A DNA stretch of 64,000 bases, from NCBI GenBank assembly GCA_958450325.1, contig OY288241.1:55748078-55812077 (forward strand), given 5' to 3'. A model generated the notes under the pieces. It searched no databases and had not been told where the DNA came from. It saw only the letters and a program-made list of their open reading frames with translations. Within the stretch, counting starts at the first letter, position 1. Each line of letters begins with the position of its first letter. Below, one piece after another: positions 12,866 through 23,310 of this stretch. This DNA comes from Agrostemma githago (taxonomy: Eukaryota > Streptophyta > Magnoliopsida > Caryophyllales > Caryophyllaceae). The position numbers and the translations under genes were made by a program.

Positions 12866-14453
12866 TCAGGCATAACTTAGGCAATTAATGAAGTTTGAGA
12901 CACTACACGAATAAAATGAAGTGTTAGGGTTCCTTTCTTAAAATGACTCGGCTCGCAAGTGACTGGCTCGTATCTAATCTCTCCGCCAAGGCTTTACAAA
13001 GGTGATACATCCCAAATTAATATGGTAGGTATATATTATTGATCAACTGTAGATTCTAAATTCCCATACATTGACACTATTCAATATCGGGTCATTCTCG
13101 ATATTTGGTTTATGGTTTGCCTTATCTCCAAAACATCATGATGTTTATATTCCTTAAAATTGAAAGATGTTGCTTCTTGGGTAATACAAGTTTCTCGTAA
13201 CATAAAAATCCATTAAAGAAGATTAACATGACGACATCAACATTTTTCGTCAACAAGGCTGATCTCTAAGGTTGATCCTCAAGTATTTTTGTCGGTTATG
13301 ACAGGGTTAATCCTCAATTTCTCCTTTTGGTTTTCTAAATTTCTCAAATTTTAAAATTATCTCCTTGTTGTTTTATTCTTCAAACAACGGGTTAATCTTA
13401 ACTTCAGATCAAAATTCTTTGGTTCACAAGTGTCTTTTACAACCATGACACTTAGGTTTGCAATACTATCAATCATTATTCAACAAAAATATGTCTCCCA
13501 AAAGTATATAATGGTAAACCTCAAAATTAATTTTGATCTAGGATCGTTTTCTTAGCATTCTCAAATACTTAGCTCCCCAAAAATATTGATCATCACAAAT
13601 ATCACTCGACTTCAAAAGTATACTCTCTCTTCTCATAACATGATGGTTAAGACTTAGGTCAAAATACTATGGTCTTAGTCTCGCGGTAGGTTACTGATCT
13701 GCAAGGTTTAACACGTAAGACACATCCAAAAACGTGACTCAAAGTCCCTAATTATGTAAGTGTTATGTGGTCGGGATTTTTTTTATGTAAGCAAAACAAA
13801 TACTAGGTTAGTAACGTTCTTAGCATAACGATCTTGGTGGTCATCTCTCTGGTATGGTCCATGATCATGCTTCTGTATTTGAAGTTTCTTGGTGACATCC
13901 TTTGCAAATAACTCGAGCAGGTTCATCTGGTTGCGGTTTGTTCTTCTGTATGATTTTGTAGAGTTGTTTATTTGCTTCGTGCATATTTGGTTCGTCATTT
14001 ACGTTCTCGTGTTAGTACTATACCATAGTATCAGTGATTCTAAACAAAATTTCTATCATAATCTATGTAAGTAAGACTGGTTAATGTTTACTCGACTGGA
14101 GATACATGGCAAAAAGTTCAAGACTAAGTATGAAGGTAAGGTTGGTTAAAACAAGAATTCAGGAAACAAAGTAAAAGTCATAAGAAGTAGAAAGGTGTGA
14201 ATGATTATGACAATTTTATTAATAGAATGACATAGCACTCTATCTTAGATCTTCTCTTTCGATGATAAGAGGAGATGAAATTGGTATTTGTCAAAAAGAA
14301 ATTCTAAAATCAAGCTGGGTTTTGGAGAGTATATGTGAAAGTGAAAATCAATTATATGAGGTCCAAATTTCTCAGATATCTGAATAAAATTCTGCTAGTT
14401 TGATTCAAAGAATATATAATAGATCAATAGGTTGATTGAAAGTAAAACATAAT

Positions 14454-14882
14454 TCAAGACAAATTAGTCAGGGTTGAAGGTTGAATTGAGTCTTTTAAAA
14501 ATTTATAATATGAAGTAAGACTAAAAAATGTCACCATGAATTTTAGGAAATCAATAGAATAGGAACAAAGGATTATCATGATTATCAATTCAAGAAATGT
14601 CTTAACTTGGTGAATGAACGAAAATGACATCCAATCACAAAAAGTGGATATGAAATAGTTTGGTTTAAGTAAACGGGTCATAACTGAAAGGTTGAAGGTT
14701 AAAGCTGAAGGTAAAACTTGTTTTGAAAATGAAGGAAGTAATAGAATACACAAAACTTGGAGATGTGGTCGGAGGTATTTATTTGAGAAATTAATATAGA
14801 CAAAAGGGTTCATTCTCGAAATGATACAGGTTAAGTAAACACGTGATCTCTGATATACGAGGTAGGTAGGTGTGCAGGTCAC
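14454..14882 (-). CDS. Unrecognised 142-aa ORF in B interior
   Basis: It runs sense relative to B, about 540 bases after the PBS. It is hydrophobic and Phe/Leu/Ile/Ser-rich, starting MTCTPTYLVYQRSRVYLTC. It is open with the same length in the right copy (50570-50998), with only a couple of residue changes (for example Q to P and D to G). There is no gag zinc knuckle or other motif. It may be chance in AT-rich DNA, since two copies at ~1% divergence are not independent evidence. Confidence 0.25.
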   Translation of the reverse strand: MTCTPTYLVYQRSRVYLTCIISRMNPFVYINFSNKYLRPHLQVLCILLLPSFSKQVLPSALTFNLSVMTRLLKPNYFISTFCDWMSFSFIHQVKTFLELIIMIILCSYSIDFLKFMVTFFSLTSYYKFLKDSIQPSTLTNLS

Positions 14883-15420
14883 TAGAGTCTCGATTAGATA
14901 TAAGTCGACACATGGCTAGGACTCGAGGTATACTACACTATACGCGTCAGCACGTACTTGATATTTGAGTGTGCTCCATCTTGACAACATAACTTGACTT
15001 GATTCTTCAACGTGATTCAGTTAGAGTTAATTCCTATAGTGGGTTTGGACAAAGTCTTTACTGATGTTCCACAATGCGGATGTCCATGTCTTGAGCGATT
15101 GATGGCTCTGAATGTCAACGTCTTCCATCTTGGTCATCGTATTGATCAAAAATAAATTTAAACTAGCCAATAGGCTAAAGGTTAGGCAATCAATTTACAA
15201 ACAATTATGCAGATAAAATGCGAACAATTTTACAGGTAGATATCGAAATTCCCCTTAATGAAGATTCTACCCCGATAAATTATTTGATAGGATCCTAATT
15301 GTTTCTAAGTGAATCTCTCATTTTAGTGATCTAATATTGTATTAATATTTTAGTAAGTCTACCCAGGCGCGCTCTTCGTTAGGTAAATGACGCTCAATCC
15401 TCACTTACGGTCACAAGGTC

Positions 15421-15432
15421 GCTCTGATACCA
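15421..15432 (-). other. Primer-binding site of B (initiator Met tRNA)
   Basis: The minus strand reads TGGTATCAGAGC, separated by GT from the 5' LTR end, as in A. It fixes B's orientation. Confidence 0.93.
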
Positions 15433-15434
15433 AC

Positions 15435-17530
15435 TGTAACAACCCGGATTTTTGATGACTTAAAATAATAGATAATGCGGAAAGTTATCTAAGTCATTTA
15501 ACTAAAAAATATATTAGAGTGTAAATAAATCCGGATCGCTACGGATCCTTACAATAATAAAAGACTATTAATTACATAGTCTTGATTCACTTAGTACAGA
15601 ATATAAATTTCATTTTTTAAACTAAACATATTATTAAATCTCTCTCGCTTGATTCCCCAACGTCTTAGACTTGCACAAATATATAGAGTAGAGAGACCGC
15701 TGAGCGGGACAGCAACCAAACCGTTCATCTAATATCACCTCATACACATAAGATAATTATGTGAATAACAAATAATATGCTTATAAAAATATTAAAGGAT
15801 ATCACGTAACAGATAGTTTCCTTTAATTCAATTAACGAACATGTGAGGTGATGAAAACGGTAAAGTTTAGAAGATGGGACATTGGCAGCCATTTGATTTT
15901 TAAAAATCATTTTTCACGTAAACAGAGAATAAACACACGAGTCGTGGCTCCTAGTAACACCGCTACTCCATATTGGCTTGCATCTCACCAATAGAAGTAA
16001 CCGTAGTACCGACTCGTAGACCGAACCGATCTTATGAGGTTTACATCTCACCCACAAGGCTCAATTGGGCCCGAACTTCTATTATATTATACGTTTATTC
16101 AAACGGGGCTCTGGGTTGAAATGAAAGCTGATGATTACATTCTCTGCATCACCTAGAGAGAACCCGCAGTTTTCAGAATCCTGTTCTACTCCCGCTACCT
16201 AGGTGGTAATACTGATCAAGTACTTCTCTATATGTGCGCCACATACCCTACGCAGACTCTTGAACCGCAAAACTCACTGCCGTAGGACGACTACCTTAAA
16301 CACTAGGTCGACTCTCGGACCGCAGCCTCCGAGTCTGCTTTTCATTACATGTGCAGTCGAAACACCACACATGGTAGGATCCAACACAAGCTATTCTTCC
16401 CGGACTCGCATCGTAAACCTTATATAAAAGTCGCCCGTGAACAAGTTAGTATTTTATTTGGTGACCTTCAATAATTGGTCGGACTCATTTGAAACAGTTA
16501 AATCCTCAAATACTTACTTTCAGTGTGACAACGTTATACGTTAATCCTCAAGTGTCACCCGAAACATTATATCCCTCAGTTAATCCTCAGGTATAATAAT
16601 AATAATAAAATATTATTTTAAAATTTATAGTTTCTGAAAAATATAGAAGTTTCTGAAAAATATAAATTAAGTCGTACTTAGTCGATTTATAAATTTTGAC
16701 GTAAAATCATTTTTAAATATTTATAAATGTTGTGTAAAAATTTCGGGATAAAATAAATCCATTTATTTTAGAAAATGAAATTTATAAACTTTTACCTATA
16801 TAAAAATAATAAGTGAAATTTTATTAAAATAAAACAATTTACAAGTTACTAATTTACTCTATTATTATAATATATAAACAAGTGTAAAAGTAATAAAGAA
16901 AATTAAATACGACCAAAATTCCAATCATACAAAATATAAAGTACATAGAATAAACATACATAACAAATAGAATTAAACATACATATGAAACACAATGAAA
17001 ATGATATAAGTAAATTTTCTCATTTTAAGTTCTTTTATTCATTTTCTCAATTTTCATATACAGAAATGTAAATGTGATAAATAAATTAAACAAGTGATAA
17101 TTAAGTCGAGTTGAATTTAGTCATAAATAAGTATATAATACAAATAAAATAGCACTTAACATTTTTATATATATAAGTAATTTAGTCATACCAATAAGCC
17201 TAAATATTTAAGTAAGCAATTTATTAAGTTAGTAACACAATATACTTATATATAAGAAATGTTGTTAGAAGAAAAGTTTGGTTACCTTAATAGCTATTAC
17301 GGAATATTTATTAACGTTATTAAGAATTACAGATCGTCTGGGTCAATAATACTGTCTACGTTAGAAAAGACGTCTCTTTCCTCCTTGAAGAAAATTTCGG
17401 GTCGAAATGATTTGACCCAAATACGGTTCTAGAAAAAATGGTCCCGCCAAATACCGGGCAGCTCCTCATTCCCGATGCTCCAATTATAGAAAAGGACGAG
17501 GGAGTAAATATAGTATATAGTACGGGATAC
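15435..17530 (-). repeat. Element B 5' LTR, part (left copy)
   Basis: It matches the 3' LTR and ends in GATAC, where C is inserted. The remainder, found at 55270-56018 in the right copy, is not present here. Confidence 0.9.
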
Positions 17531-17966
17531 TGATGGTGGGATTTGTCATGGATCCCGCCGATCAATATTTAACCGACTATTCCTAGTGGGTAGCTAGGGC
17601 AAGTAGGGTCGATATCCACGGAGACGGTATTGTAAGGTCTAGACTAGGTCGGCCTAAAAACGAGACTAAGTCACAAACAAACACAAAGAATTAATGATGG
17701 ACAAACTAGGATAGGAGAAGAGGAGTGAACAAGACTAATAACAAATTAGCTATAACAAGGCTAAATGAAATAACTAAACACAAACTAAACAATGAACTAG
17801 AGAAATGATGACTAACTAAGAAGTTGAATCAAATATGAAAAGAAGTGGGTTAGGTCGGGTTCATAAGTGTAGTAGGGTAATTGGGGTGGTCAAGGGTGTA
17901 GGTGTCTCCTAGTTGCTAGAGTCGGTCCGGGCTGTCGCTACGTAGACCAACGCCGAGGTAAGTTCG

Positions 17967-17976
17967 CGCTCTCGCG
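17967..17976 (-). other. CGC-GAGA-GCG hairpin in the downstream part of the C LTR
   Basis: The minus strand reads CGCGAGAGCG, a 3-bp stem closed by a GNRA-type tetraloop (GAGA). D has CGC-GAAA-GCG and G has GGC-GAGA-GCC at the comparable place. Confidence 0.5.
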
Positions 17977-18603
17977 TCTAAGACTAACCTCAACACAACC
18001 ACAAAATAGACAAAAAATGAGAAGATGAGCACAAGTATGGGAAGCATTGGCCACTACTACTCACACAAGCAAATCAACAAACACATAGAGTGCCCATTAT
18101 GTGACTAACAACAAAAGAGTCACCTTTACCCCTAATCAAACCCTAATCATCCATATTCTACCCTTAATTCCCCTACTAACCCACAAGGAGACTACTCACT
18201 CATTATCAAACTAAGACAAACAACAATAAGAGAAAACAACATCATAAACCAAACATCCATTATCAAGAACAAGAACAATAACAATAAACAATAATCAAAG
18301 ATTGAAACTTGAATAAATAACAAAGAACAAGAGTAGAGAGGACTATACCAACAACAAGATGAAGAAAAAGATGTAAACTTGCCTAAATAAGAAACTCAAA
18401 TCAACTCCAAGGTTGTCAAGCTTGGATGAATCTTCAAGTATCCTCTTAATACAAGACTAACTAAACTAGATTAACAAAGATTAACTAAGGATTAAAGAAA
18501 GATTAATCTAAAAGGATGAACTCTAAATCTAGGGTTTTATCTTGTAGAGAGGCTTAAGAGAGTCTAATGTAAAGTAAGATCCATAAACAATACAAGAGGG
18601 AAG

Positions 18604-18611
18604 TATTTATA
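18604..18611 (-). promoter_or_regulatory. TATA box of the C LTR
   Basis: The minus strand reads TATAAATA, downstream of the palindrome array. It sits in a context (CTTGTAACC-TATA) also found in fragment G, so it is a plausible LTR promoter. Confidence 0.65.
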
Positions 18612-18659
18612 AGGTTACAAGAATGAGGGAGGATGAACTAAAGAGTCACGCGCCGCAGC

Positions 18660-18815
18660 ACCATGGTCCCGACCGGGACGGGTTTGGTCCCGACCGGGAC
18701 GGTCTGATCCCGACCGGGAAGGTCTGGTCCCGACCGGGACGGACCCAGAACAGAACACCTCTCTTTTGTGCACCTCATCCCGGACGGGATGATGCCATAC
18801 CCGTTGGGGATGAGT
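18660..18815. repeat. Palindrome array in the C LTR, TCCCGACCGGGA type
   Basis: Four near-identical units TCCCGACCGGGA(C/A)GG spaced about 20 bases apart, then one diverged unit (ATCCCGGACGGGAT). Each is an inverted repeat TCCCG/CGGGA. It is much more GC-rich than its surroundings and lies just upstream of the promoter in the element's sense. Confidence 0.88.
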
Positions 18816-19152
18816 CTTGTAGGCCTCCAATACGATCTTTAAGGTTCCCCCTTGCTTCACATGGACTTCTTATCGACTCTCGGGTCTCGGGATCGAGTCT
18901 AAGGGGCTCGGGATCGGGTCCCAAGGTCTCGGGGTCGAATCCAAGGCATCGAGTGATCGTTCCTCCGCTTCGTTGGCTCCGAAAAGTGTATGTATTGAGT
19001 CAGAATCGCTCCAACTCTTCATGAATGGTCTCGGGAACCTGAAACGAGCTAGAGGAAGCATAAGTAGCCCATGAACCGCTCCCAAGGAGCGATTCCGCAA
19101 GAAAAATGGGACCAAAACACAGCAAAATAGGCACTACAAACTATACTTATCA

Positions 19153-19168
19153 ACTCCCCCACACTTAA
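19153..19168 (-). other. Polypurine tract of C
   Basis: The minus strand reads TTAAGTGTGGGGGAGT, directly abutting the LTR start TGATAAG. Confidence 0.9.
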
Positions 19169-19170
19169 CC

Positions 19171-19190
19171 CTTACTCGCCCTCGAGTAAG
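19171..19190 (-). other. Pre-PPT hairpin of C (loop AGGG)
   Basis: The minus strand reads CTTACTCG-AGGG-CGAGTAAG, a perfect 8-bp stem two bases upstream of the PPT. Confidence 0.85.
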
Positions 19191-20883
19191 CACAAACTAA
19201 CTACTAAACTAGCCGAGTGGGTATTAGCGCACCCTACGCCCTTTAAACTCACGCGAGAACACCTAGAGGATAAGTGCTCTCCGCAAGGCAAGTGAGGTCT
19301 TGCGACAAAACTGTGGATGCAACCGGACACAAGAACACACAAACATACACACAAAAGGTTGCACCCAAAGAGAAACAAATACCGCATACCTCTAAAAAGT
19401 GGTGAAAGAAGCACCGGTTTAGGACTCAAGGCAAGTGACAATGTTCCCAAGCTAGCATTACAAACCAAAATGGACTAAACCCTAATAGTATGACGACAAA
19501 GCAATAAAAACGTTGGTAACTTACCTCGGTTCCTCCTAACCTTCTAAGAACGTACCACGGGACGATCGGCGGGATGGAAAAAGGATGAACCACGGTGTTA
19601 GTCGACACTGTAGGTAAGTGAGACCCCGCCCCCTTTAGCAATGAGCCAAGAGGGTCGTCCCATGTCCGAAACCGCCTAGCTAGTCCAAGTAAAAAGGTGG
19701 GAATATTTGCAAAGTGAGGGAAGACCAACCTTTGCCGCTATCATCCTTCCTAGGGACTCGGTCCTTTGGTAGGCTCTTCACGGCAAAAGTCGGAAAAAGA
19801 CTTATTTTTGTGGGGTTATGATCTTTTTGTGAGACGATTTTCTTTTTGGCATTTTCTCTTTTCTTTTGCATACTTGCTTTGTGTGTTGCCATGCCATTTT
19901 TTTTTCTTCTTTTCTATTTTCTTTTTGGCTTCTGTGCCTTTTCTTTTTCTTCAATCTTTTCTTTCTTTCTTTTTCTTTCTTTTTTTTCTTTTCTTTGCCC
20001 TTTTTGGCTCGATTTGATTGATAGGCATTTCTTGGCAATTGAGAAAGAGAGACTTCAACAAATTGCAATTTATTGTGTGGATATGTGTGGGAGGTAGGGT
20101 AATGGGTGAGTTGGGACGGCGCCTTCCCTTCAAACCCACAAAAAGGGGAAAACTTGGACTAGTCGAGCAATGTCAAACAAGGTCACCTAAGAGACGAGAC
20201 TCGACAACCAAGGCCTTTTCACACCGTGGGTGGTCAAAATGGTCAAAATGCAAATCCCGTAGTAAATCCCTAGTAAGCTAGGTGGACTCAAGGTAAAGGA
20301 CCAACAAATTCATTGATTTAGGGTCATTCTACTTGACTAAAGTCCAAGACTCGATTTATACTACTAAGAAGGGAAAGTAAACACTAGCACACTAGCCTCT
20401 AAACCGGGTTTTCGAAAACCTTTTCACACACAAGATACAGCTACACACACAAAACAAAGACACGACAAAGAACAAAAGAAAAAGAAGCAAAAGCAACAAA
20501 ACAAAACGAACACATAACCAACGCAAACACCACCCCAAGCTTCCAAACAAGCCACCAAATCAACCACAAGCATTACAAAGCTCCACCCGAGCACACCACA
20601 TCACAAACCTTCTCCAAACTTCACAAGAAATAAAGAGGGAAAAGGGATAGAAGATGTTACCGGATGTCTTGAAAGCTTTCCAAAACTAACGGTGATTCAA
20701 GCAACCTATAAGGAAAAGGGGGGCAAAACACACACAACGAAACAAATATACGACACAACGACACAAAAGGAAAACACACAAAAGAAAATCTTTTTGATTT
20801 TTGTGAAATTTTTTCAAATTTTTAGGGTTTTCAAAGATTTTTTCGAAAAACTAAGAAAATAAAACTAACTATGATAGAATATC
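19191..20883 (-). other. C 3' region between the two PPT modules
   Basis: 1.7 kb with no convincing ORF. On the minus strand it carries an A/G-rich tract (plus-strand pyrimidine tract about 19895-19995) and the string GGACCGAGTCCC. Both have counterparts in D (59107-59165 and about 59208), so the region is homologous to D 58170-59810. Confidence 0.7.
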
Positions 20884-20924
20884 GCTCCCCCACACTTAAG
20901 TCGAGCAATGTCCTCATGCTCGAC
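20884..20924 (-). other. Second, internal PPT module of C (hairpin + purine tract)
   Basis: The minus strand has a 10-bp stem with one bulge (GTCGAGCATG / CATTGCTCGAC) around AGGA at 20900-20924. It is followed by TAAGTGTGGGGGAGC (20884-20898). This repeats the hairpin-plus-PPT layout of the element's end 1.7 kb upstream. D has the same arrangement at 58131-58169. Confidence 0.8.
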
Positions 20925-21019
20925 CGTAGTGCATGGGAGCACAAAAGAAAAGAAAAGAAACTACGAAAATAAAGCTAAAAAGTCAAAAATAAAGGTGGAG
21001 AAAATGGTAGAATGTGTCC

Positions 21020-21049
21020 GGCCGGGGTGTAGTCAAGTCACCATGGGCC
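21020..21049 (-). other. C 9-nt-loop hairpin, third in sense order
   Basis: Minus strand: GGTG-ACTTGACTA-CACC, with an outer GGCC/GGCC pair beyond a small internal loop. The loop is 9 nt. Confidence 0.65.
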
Positions 21050-21118
21050 GAGACAAGAAAAGATATGGATGGGGGGAGAAATAAAAAGAAAGAAATAAAA
21101 GGAAATGGGAGGGGAGGA

Positions 21119-21141
21119 CTAGGTGTGATCAAGTCACCTAG
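21119..21141 (-). other. C 9-nt-loop hairpin, second in sense order
   Basis: Minus strand: CTAGGTG-ACTTGATCA-CACCTAG. Perfect 7-bp stem, 9-nt loop. Confidence 0.75.
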
Positions 21142-21213
21142 CCCGGATTCGGCCTAAATCCGACTAATTCTAACAAAAAGGGTGAAGATTTTGTAAAATT
21201 TGGATTTTGAAAT

Positions 21214-21244
21214 GACTCTCGATGTAGTCACGTCATCGAGAGTC
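21214..21244 (-). other. C 9-nt-loop hairpin, first in sense order
   Basis: Minus strand: an 11-bp perfect stem (GACTCTCGATG / CATCGAGAGTC) around the loop ACGTGACTA. The loop is identical to that of the second D hairpin, although the stems share little sequence. Confidence 0.8.
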
Positions 21245-21369
21245 GGGAGCAAAAAATACAAAGGCCCCGAGGGCCACCATGACACAAAAGTGTAAAAGGG
21301 GAAGGGGAACTAACAAAAGAAGACAAGAAATAAAAACGGAAAAGAGAGGATAGTTGCCGTACCGTACGG

Positions 21370-21741
21370 TTAGCAACTCACTCGCTCCATCGTCTCATAA
21401 ATCAATATCGGCATGTAGCTAGTCGTCGTCGTTGCTATTCCTCCCCAATCGCGATACGGTTCCATGGTTGGGGCACAAAGGTAAAATGAGGTGGGTTTTG
21501 ATGTGAAAGTCGGTGTAAAGTGAAGAGAAAGGGAGGTGAAAATGTTTATGTGAGGTGTAGGGGTCGTATAATGAGAGTAAGGACATGTAGGGAGGTTGGG
21601 AGGGGGTATAAAGTGGTAGGGTGGGCTCAAACAACGAAGAAAAGGCCAAAGGAGGACAGGGGGTCCATCCCGGTCGGGACGGATGGTCCCGGCCGGGATG
21701 ACCTGCTCGTCCCGGTCGGGATGACCTGTCAGTAGACCCAT
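21370..21741 (-). pseudogene. Pyrimidine-rich leader with a short ORF remnant after the C internal array
   Basis: An open minus-strand frame of 123 codons starts inside the palindrome array and runs through a C/T-rich tract (Pro/Ser/Thr/Tyr-rich translation). It ends MEPYRDWGGIATTTTSYMPI... before the stop. The internal ATG beginning MEPYRDW lies where D starts its METRARRA ORF, also after a palindrome array and a C/T-rich tract. I read it as a 31-codon stub of the env-like ORF, not a working gene. Confidence 0.35.
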
Positions 21742-21840
21742 CTTTTGTCACACCCATCCCGGACGGGATGACATCCTTCCCGGTCGAGATGGCTCATCCT
21801 TCCCGGTCGGGATGACCTCTTCTCGGCCGGGAAGAGTCTT
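21655..21840. repeat. Palindrome array in the C interior, TCCCGGTCGGGA type
   Basis: About six units of TCCCGG(T/C)CGGGA with spacers such as TGACC and TCATCC. They share the consensus of the C LTR array (18660-18815) but are arranged differently, so the array is not a simple copy of the LTR segment. Confidence 0.88.
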
Positions 21841-22132
21841 CTAACCCTCTATAGCTCCCAAAAACTCATTCCAAGCTTCAAAAACCGACTCCCCTTCACA
21901 CGAACCAAGCTCAAACAATGACCACTCCTCCCTAGGAATCAGCTTCACTTCACCTATCAAACAAAGCTCATACACACATCAAATTCCCTCCCTCACACCG
22001 CTCATCAGCAATCCAAATAATCAAGAATTTCACAAAACTAAAAGAAATTACAAGAGATAGAGATATATACAAAGAGACGGTTCTTGTGAAGCTCTGTCAA
22101 ACCAAAGGTGGTGCATTCTTCAATCTTTTTCT

Positions 22133-22477
22133 TCAACAACAATGATTAGTTCCATCTCCATCAAGGGCACGAAGAAACAAGTCGAAGGCCCTAGCAAAGT
22201 CTTCAATCAAGCTCAAGATATAACAGTCCACATCCCAAGGTTCTCCATGACCTTGTCTCGACGTTCCCGGGGCGTCCCGATCTTGTAGGTTCAATGGCTT
22301 GAACTTATACTTTTGATCCTTCGGGATATACCCAAACGTCCACCGATCCTCATGTAGCCCCAAGGGAGGCTCATCTTCCTTCTTACCTTTCAACTCGTCA
22401 TCAAACCCATGATATGGGCGCTCATCCTCTCCAATTTCGGAGTCATCATCCTCAAGTTCACAAGGGTTCTTCTTCAA
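22133..22477 (-). CDS. Acidic/charged ORF following the C protease (114 aa)
   Basis: It begins MKKNPCELEDDDSEIGEDE immediately after the protease frame stops (gap of a few bases). The first half is Asp/Glu/Lys-rich and the middle is Trp/Tyr-containing (DRWTFGYIPKDQKYKFKP). It has no catalytic RT motif. By position it could be the start of the former pol linker after protease, with the rest of pol deleted. It ends at a stop before the palindrome array. Confidence 0.45.
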   Translation of the reverse strand: MKKNPCELEDDDSEIGEDERPYHGFDDELKGKKEDEPPLGLHEDRWTFGYIPKDQKYKFKPLNLQDRDAPGTSRQGHGEPWDVDCYILSLIEDFARAFDLFLRALDGDGTNHCC

Positions 22478-22480
22478 GCT

Positions 22481-23310
22481 TTATCCCGACTCTCCCCCTA
22501 GATCAATGTCTTTCGTGGCGTGGATCATTTTGCAAGACTCATCATTAGTAGGCGAAGTGTTGCCTTGGAGGTCAAACACTAGCTTCTCTTCGCCTAACTC
22601 GAAGGTGATCCTACCATTCTTCACATCGATCATAGCACCGGCGGTGTGTAGAAATGGGCGCCCAAGGATAATGGGAGTGTTGGCATCTTCCGGCATATTG
22701 AGCACGATGAAATCGACCAGAACGAAGAACTTTCCGATCCGTACCGGCACGTCCTCTAGCATCCCCAATGGTCGGTTGAATGAACTATCGGCCATTTGGA
22801 GTGTAATGGAAGTACTTTTAAGCTCCTTCATCCCAAGTCGGCAACAAATAGAATAAGGAATGATGCTCACACTCGCACCCAAATCACATAATGCCCTCTC
22901 GATCTTGTAGTTGCCTATGGTGCAAGGGATCGAGAAACTACACAGATCTTTCAACATTGGAAGGGTGGAATCTTGAATAAGCTCGCTCACCACCCTTCTG
23001 AACGCAATAGTCTCTTCCTTGTCGATAGATCTCTTCCTAGCTAGGATTTCTCGCATGAATCTTCCATATGCCAGGATTTGGGTAAGTAGCTCGGTAACTG
23101 GGACACTCACATCCAACTTCTTCACAATATTAAGGAACTTGTCATATTGGCTATCCACCTTGGTCTTCATTTGCCTTGTTGGGAAAGACAACTTGATTTG
23201 GATCTTGTTTTGCTCAATAGGGGTGGACTCTTCAAATGACACCTTCCTTTTACCCTTGTCTTTTCCTTGAAGTGGGGGAAGCTTGTCTTCTACTCTTGTA
23301 AAGTTGAAAG
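22481..23310 (-). pseudogene. C gag C-terminus plus retroviral-type aspartic protease, truncated at its 5' end
   Basis: The frame is open from the junction near 23310 to the stop at 22481. It starts inside gag (…TRVEDKLPPLQGKDKGKRK) and continues through a charged linker into a pepsin/retropepsin-like domain. The catalytic motif is DLGAS (22871-22885, the usual plant Tat/Athila form of DTGA), followed by SIIPYS. The conserved IILGRPFL lies about 80 residues later, with a GAMIDVKNGRITFELG strand after it. It would process the Gag polyprotein in the virus-like particle. The active site looks intact here, unlike D. The N-terminal gag, zinc knuckle and start codon are lost at the junction with G. 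Confidence 0.82.

Larger units (their letters stand above)
12830..15434 (-). other. Element B interior, apparently non-coding (left copy)
   Basis: 2.6 kb between PPT and PBS with no retroviral motif seen. One 142-codon minus-strand frame (14454-14882) is listed separately. The rest is AT-rich with only short frames. Confidence 0.75.
9982..17530 (-). mobile_element. Element B, left copy: LARD-type chromovirus derivative (5' LTR truncated)
   Basis: B is inserted into the A 3' LTR on the minus strand. In plus order it has the 3' LTR 9982-12829, PPT, an interior of 2.6 kb, PBS 15421-15432, and the 5' LTR from 15435. C interrupts the 5' LTR at 17531 and the last ~0.74 kb is absent here. In the intact right copy the target duplication is AGTAG. 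The interior lacks pol, so B is a second LARD of the same general lineage as A. Confidence 0.9.
1..19152. repeat. Left copy of a ~19 kb duplicated nested-retrotransposon block
   Basis: This stretch matches 36086-55269 nearly base for base, with an offset of 36085 at the start and 36106-36125 further in. It carries the same nesting (D interior, A in D, B in A, C in B) with insertion points at the same bases. In the pieces I compared, mismatches are about one per 80-100 bases, plus small indels such as a 30-bp palindrome unit and 9 bp of Lys-Ser codons. Differences that separate the two LTRs of A are mostly shared by both copies, so the block was duplicated after the insertions. Homology to the right copy ends at the inner edge of the C LTR (19152). 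Confidence 0.95.
17531..19152 (-). repeat. Element C 3' LTR (1622 bp)
   Basis: TG...CA ends (minus strand TGATAAG...ACCATCA), followed inward by the PPT. It is the same length as the solo LTR at 53648-55269. It contains a palindrome array, a TATA box and a GNRA-type hairpin. Its minus-strand 3' end resembles the ends of the D and G LTRs (GATCGACCC-like string). Confidence 0.93.
17531..23310 (-). mobile_element. Element C: Tat/Athila-like, gag-protease only, 5' end missing
   Basis: C is inserted in the B 5' LTR on the minus strand. Present are the 3' LTR (17531-19152), PPT, about 3.3 kb of 3' non-coding structure, a short ORF, and gag-end/protease (22481 to about 23310). Missing are the 5' LTR, PBS and N-terminal gag. 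Those are lost at an abrupt junction with LTR fragment G. No RT, RNase H or integrase lies between protease and the 3' end, so C was non-autonomous before truncation. The same insertion in the right block is a solo LTR flanked by GATAC. Confidence 0.85.
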
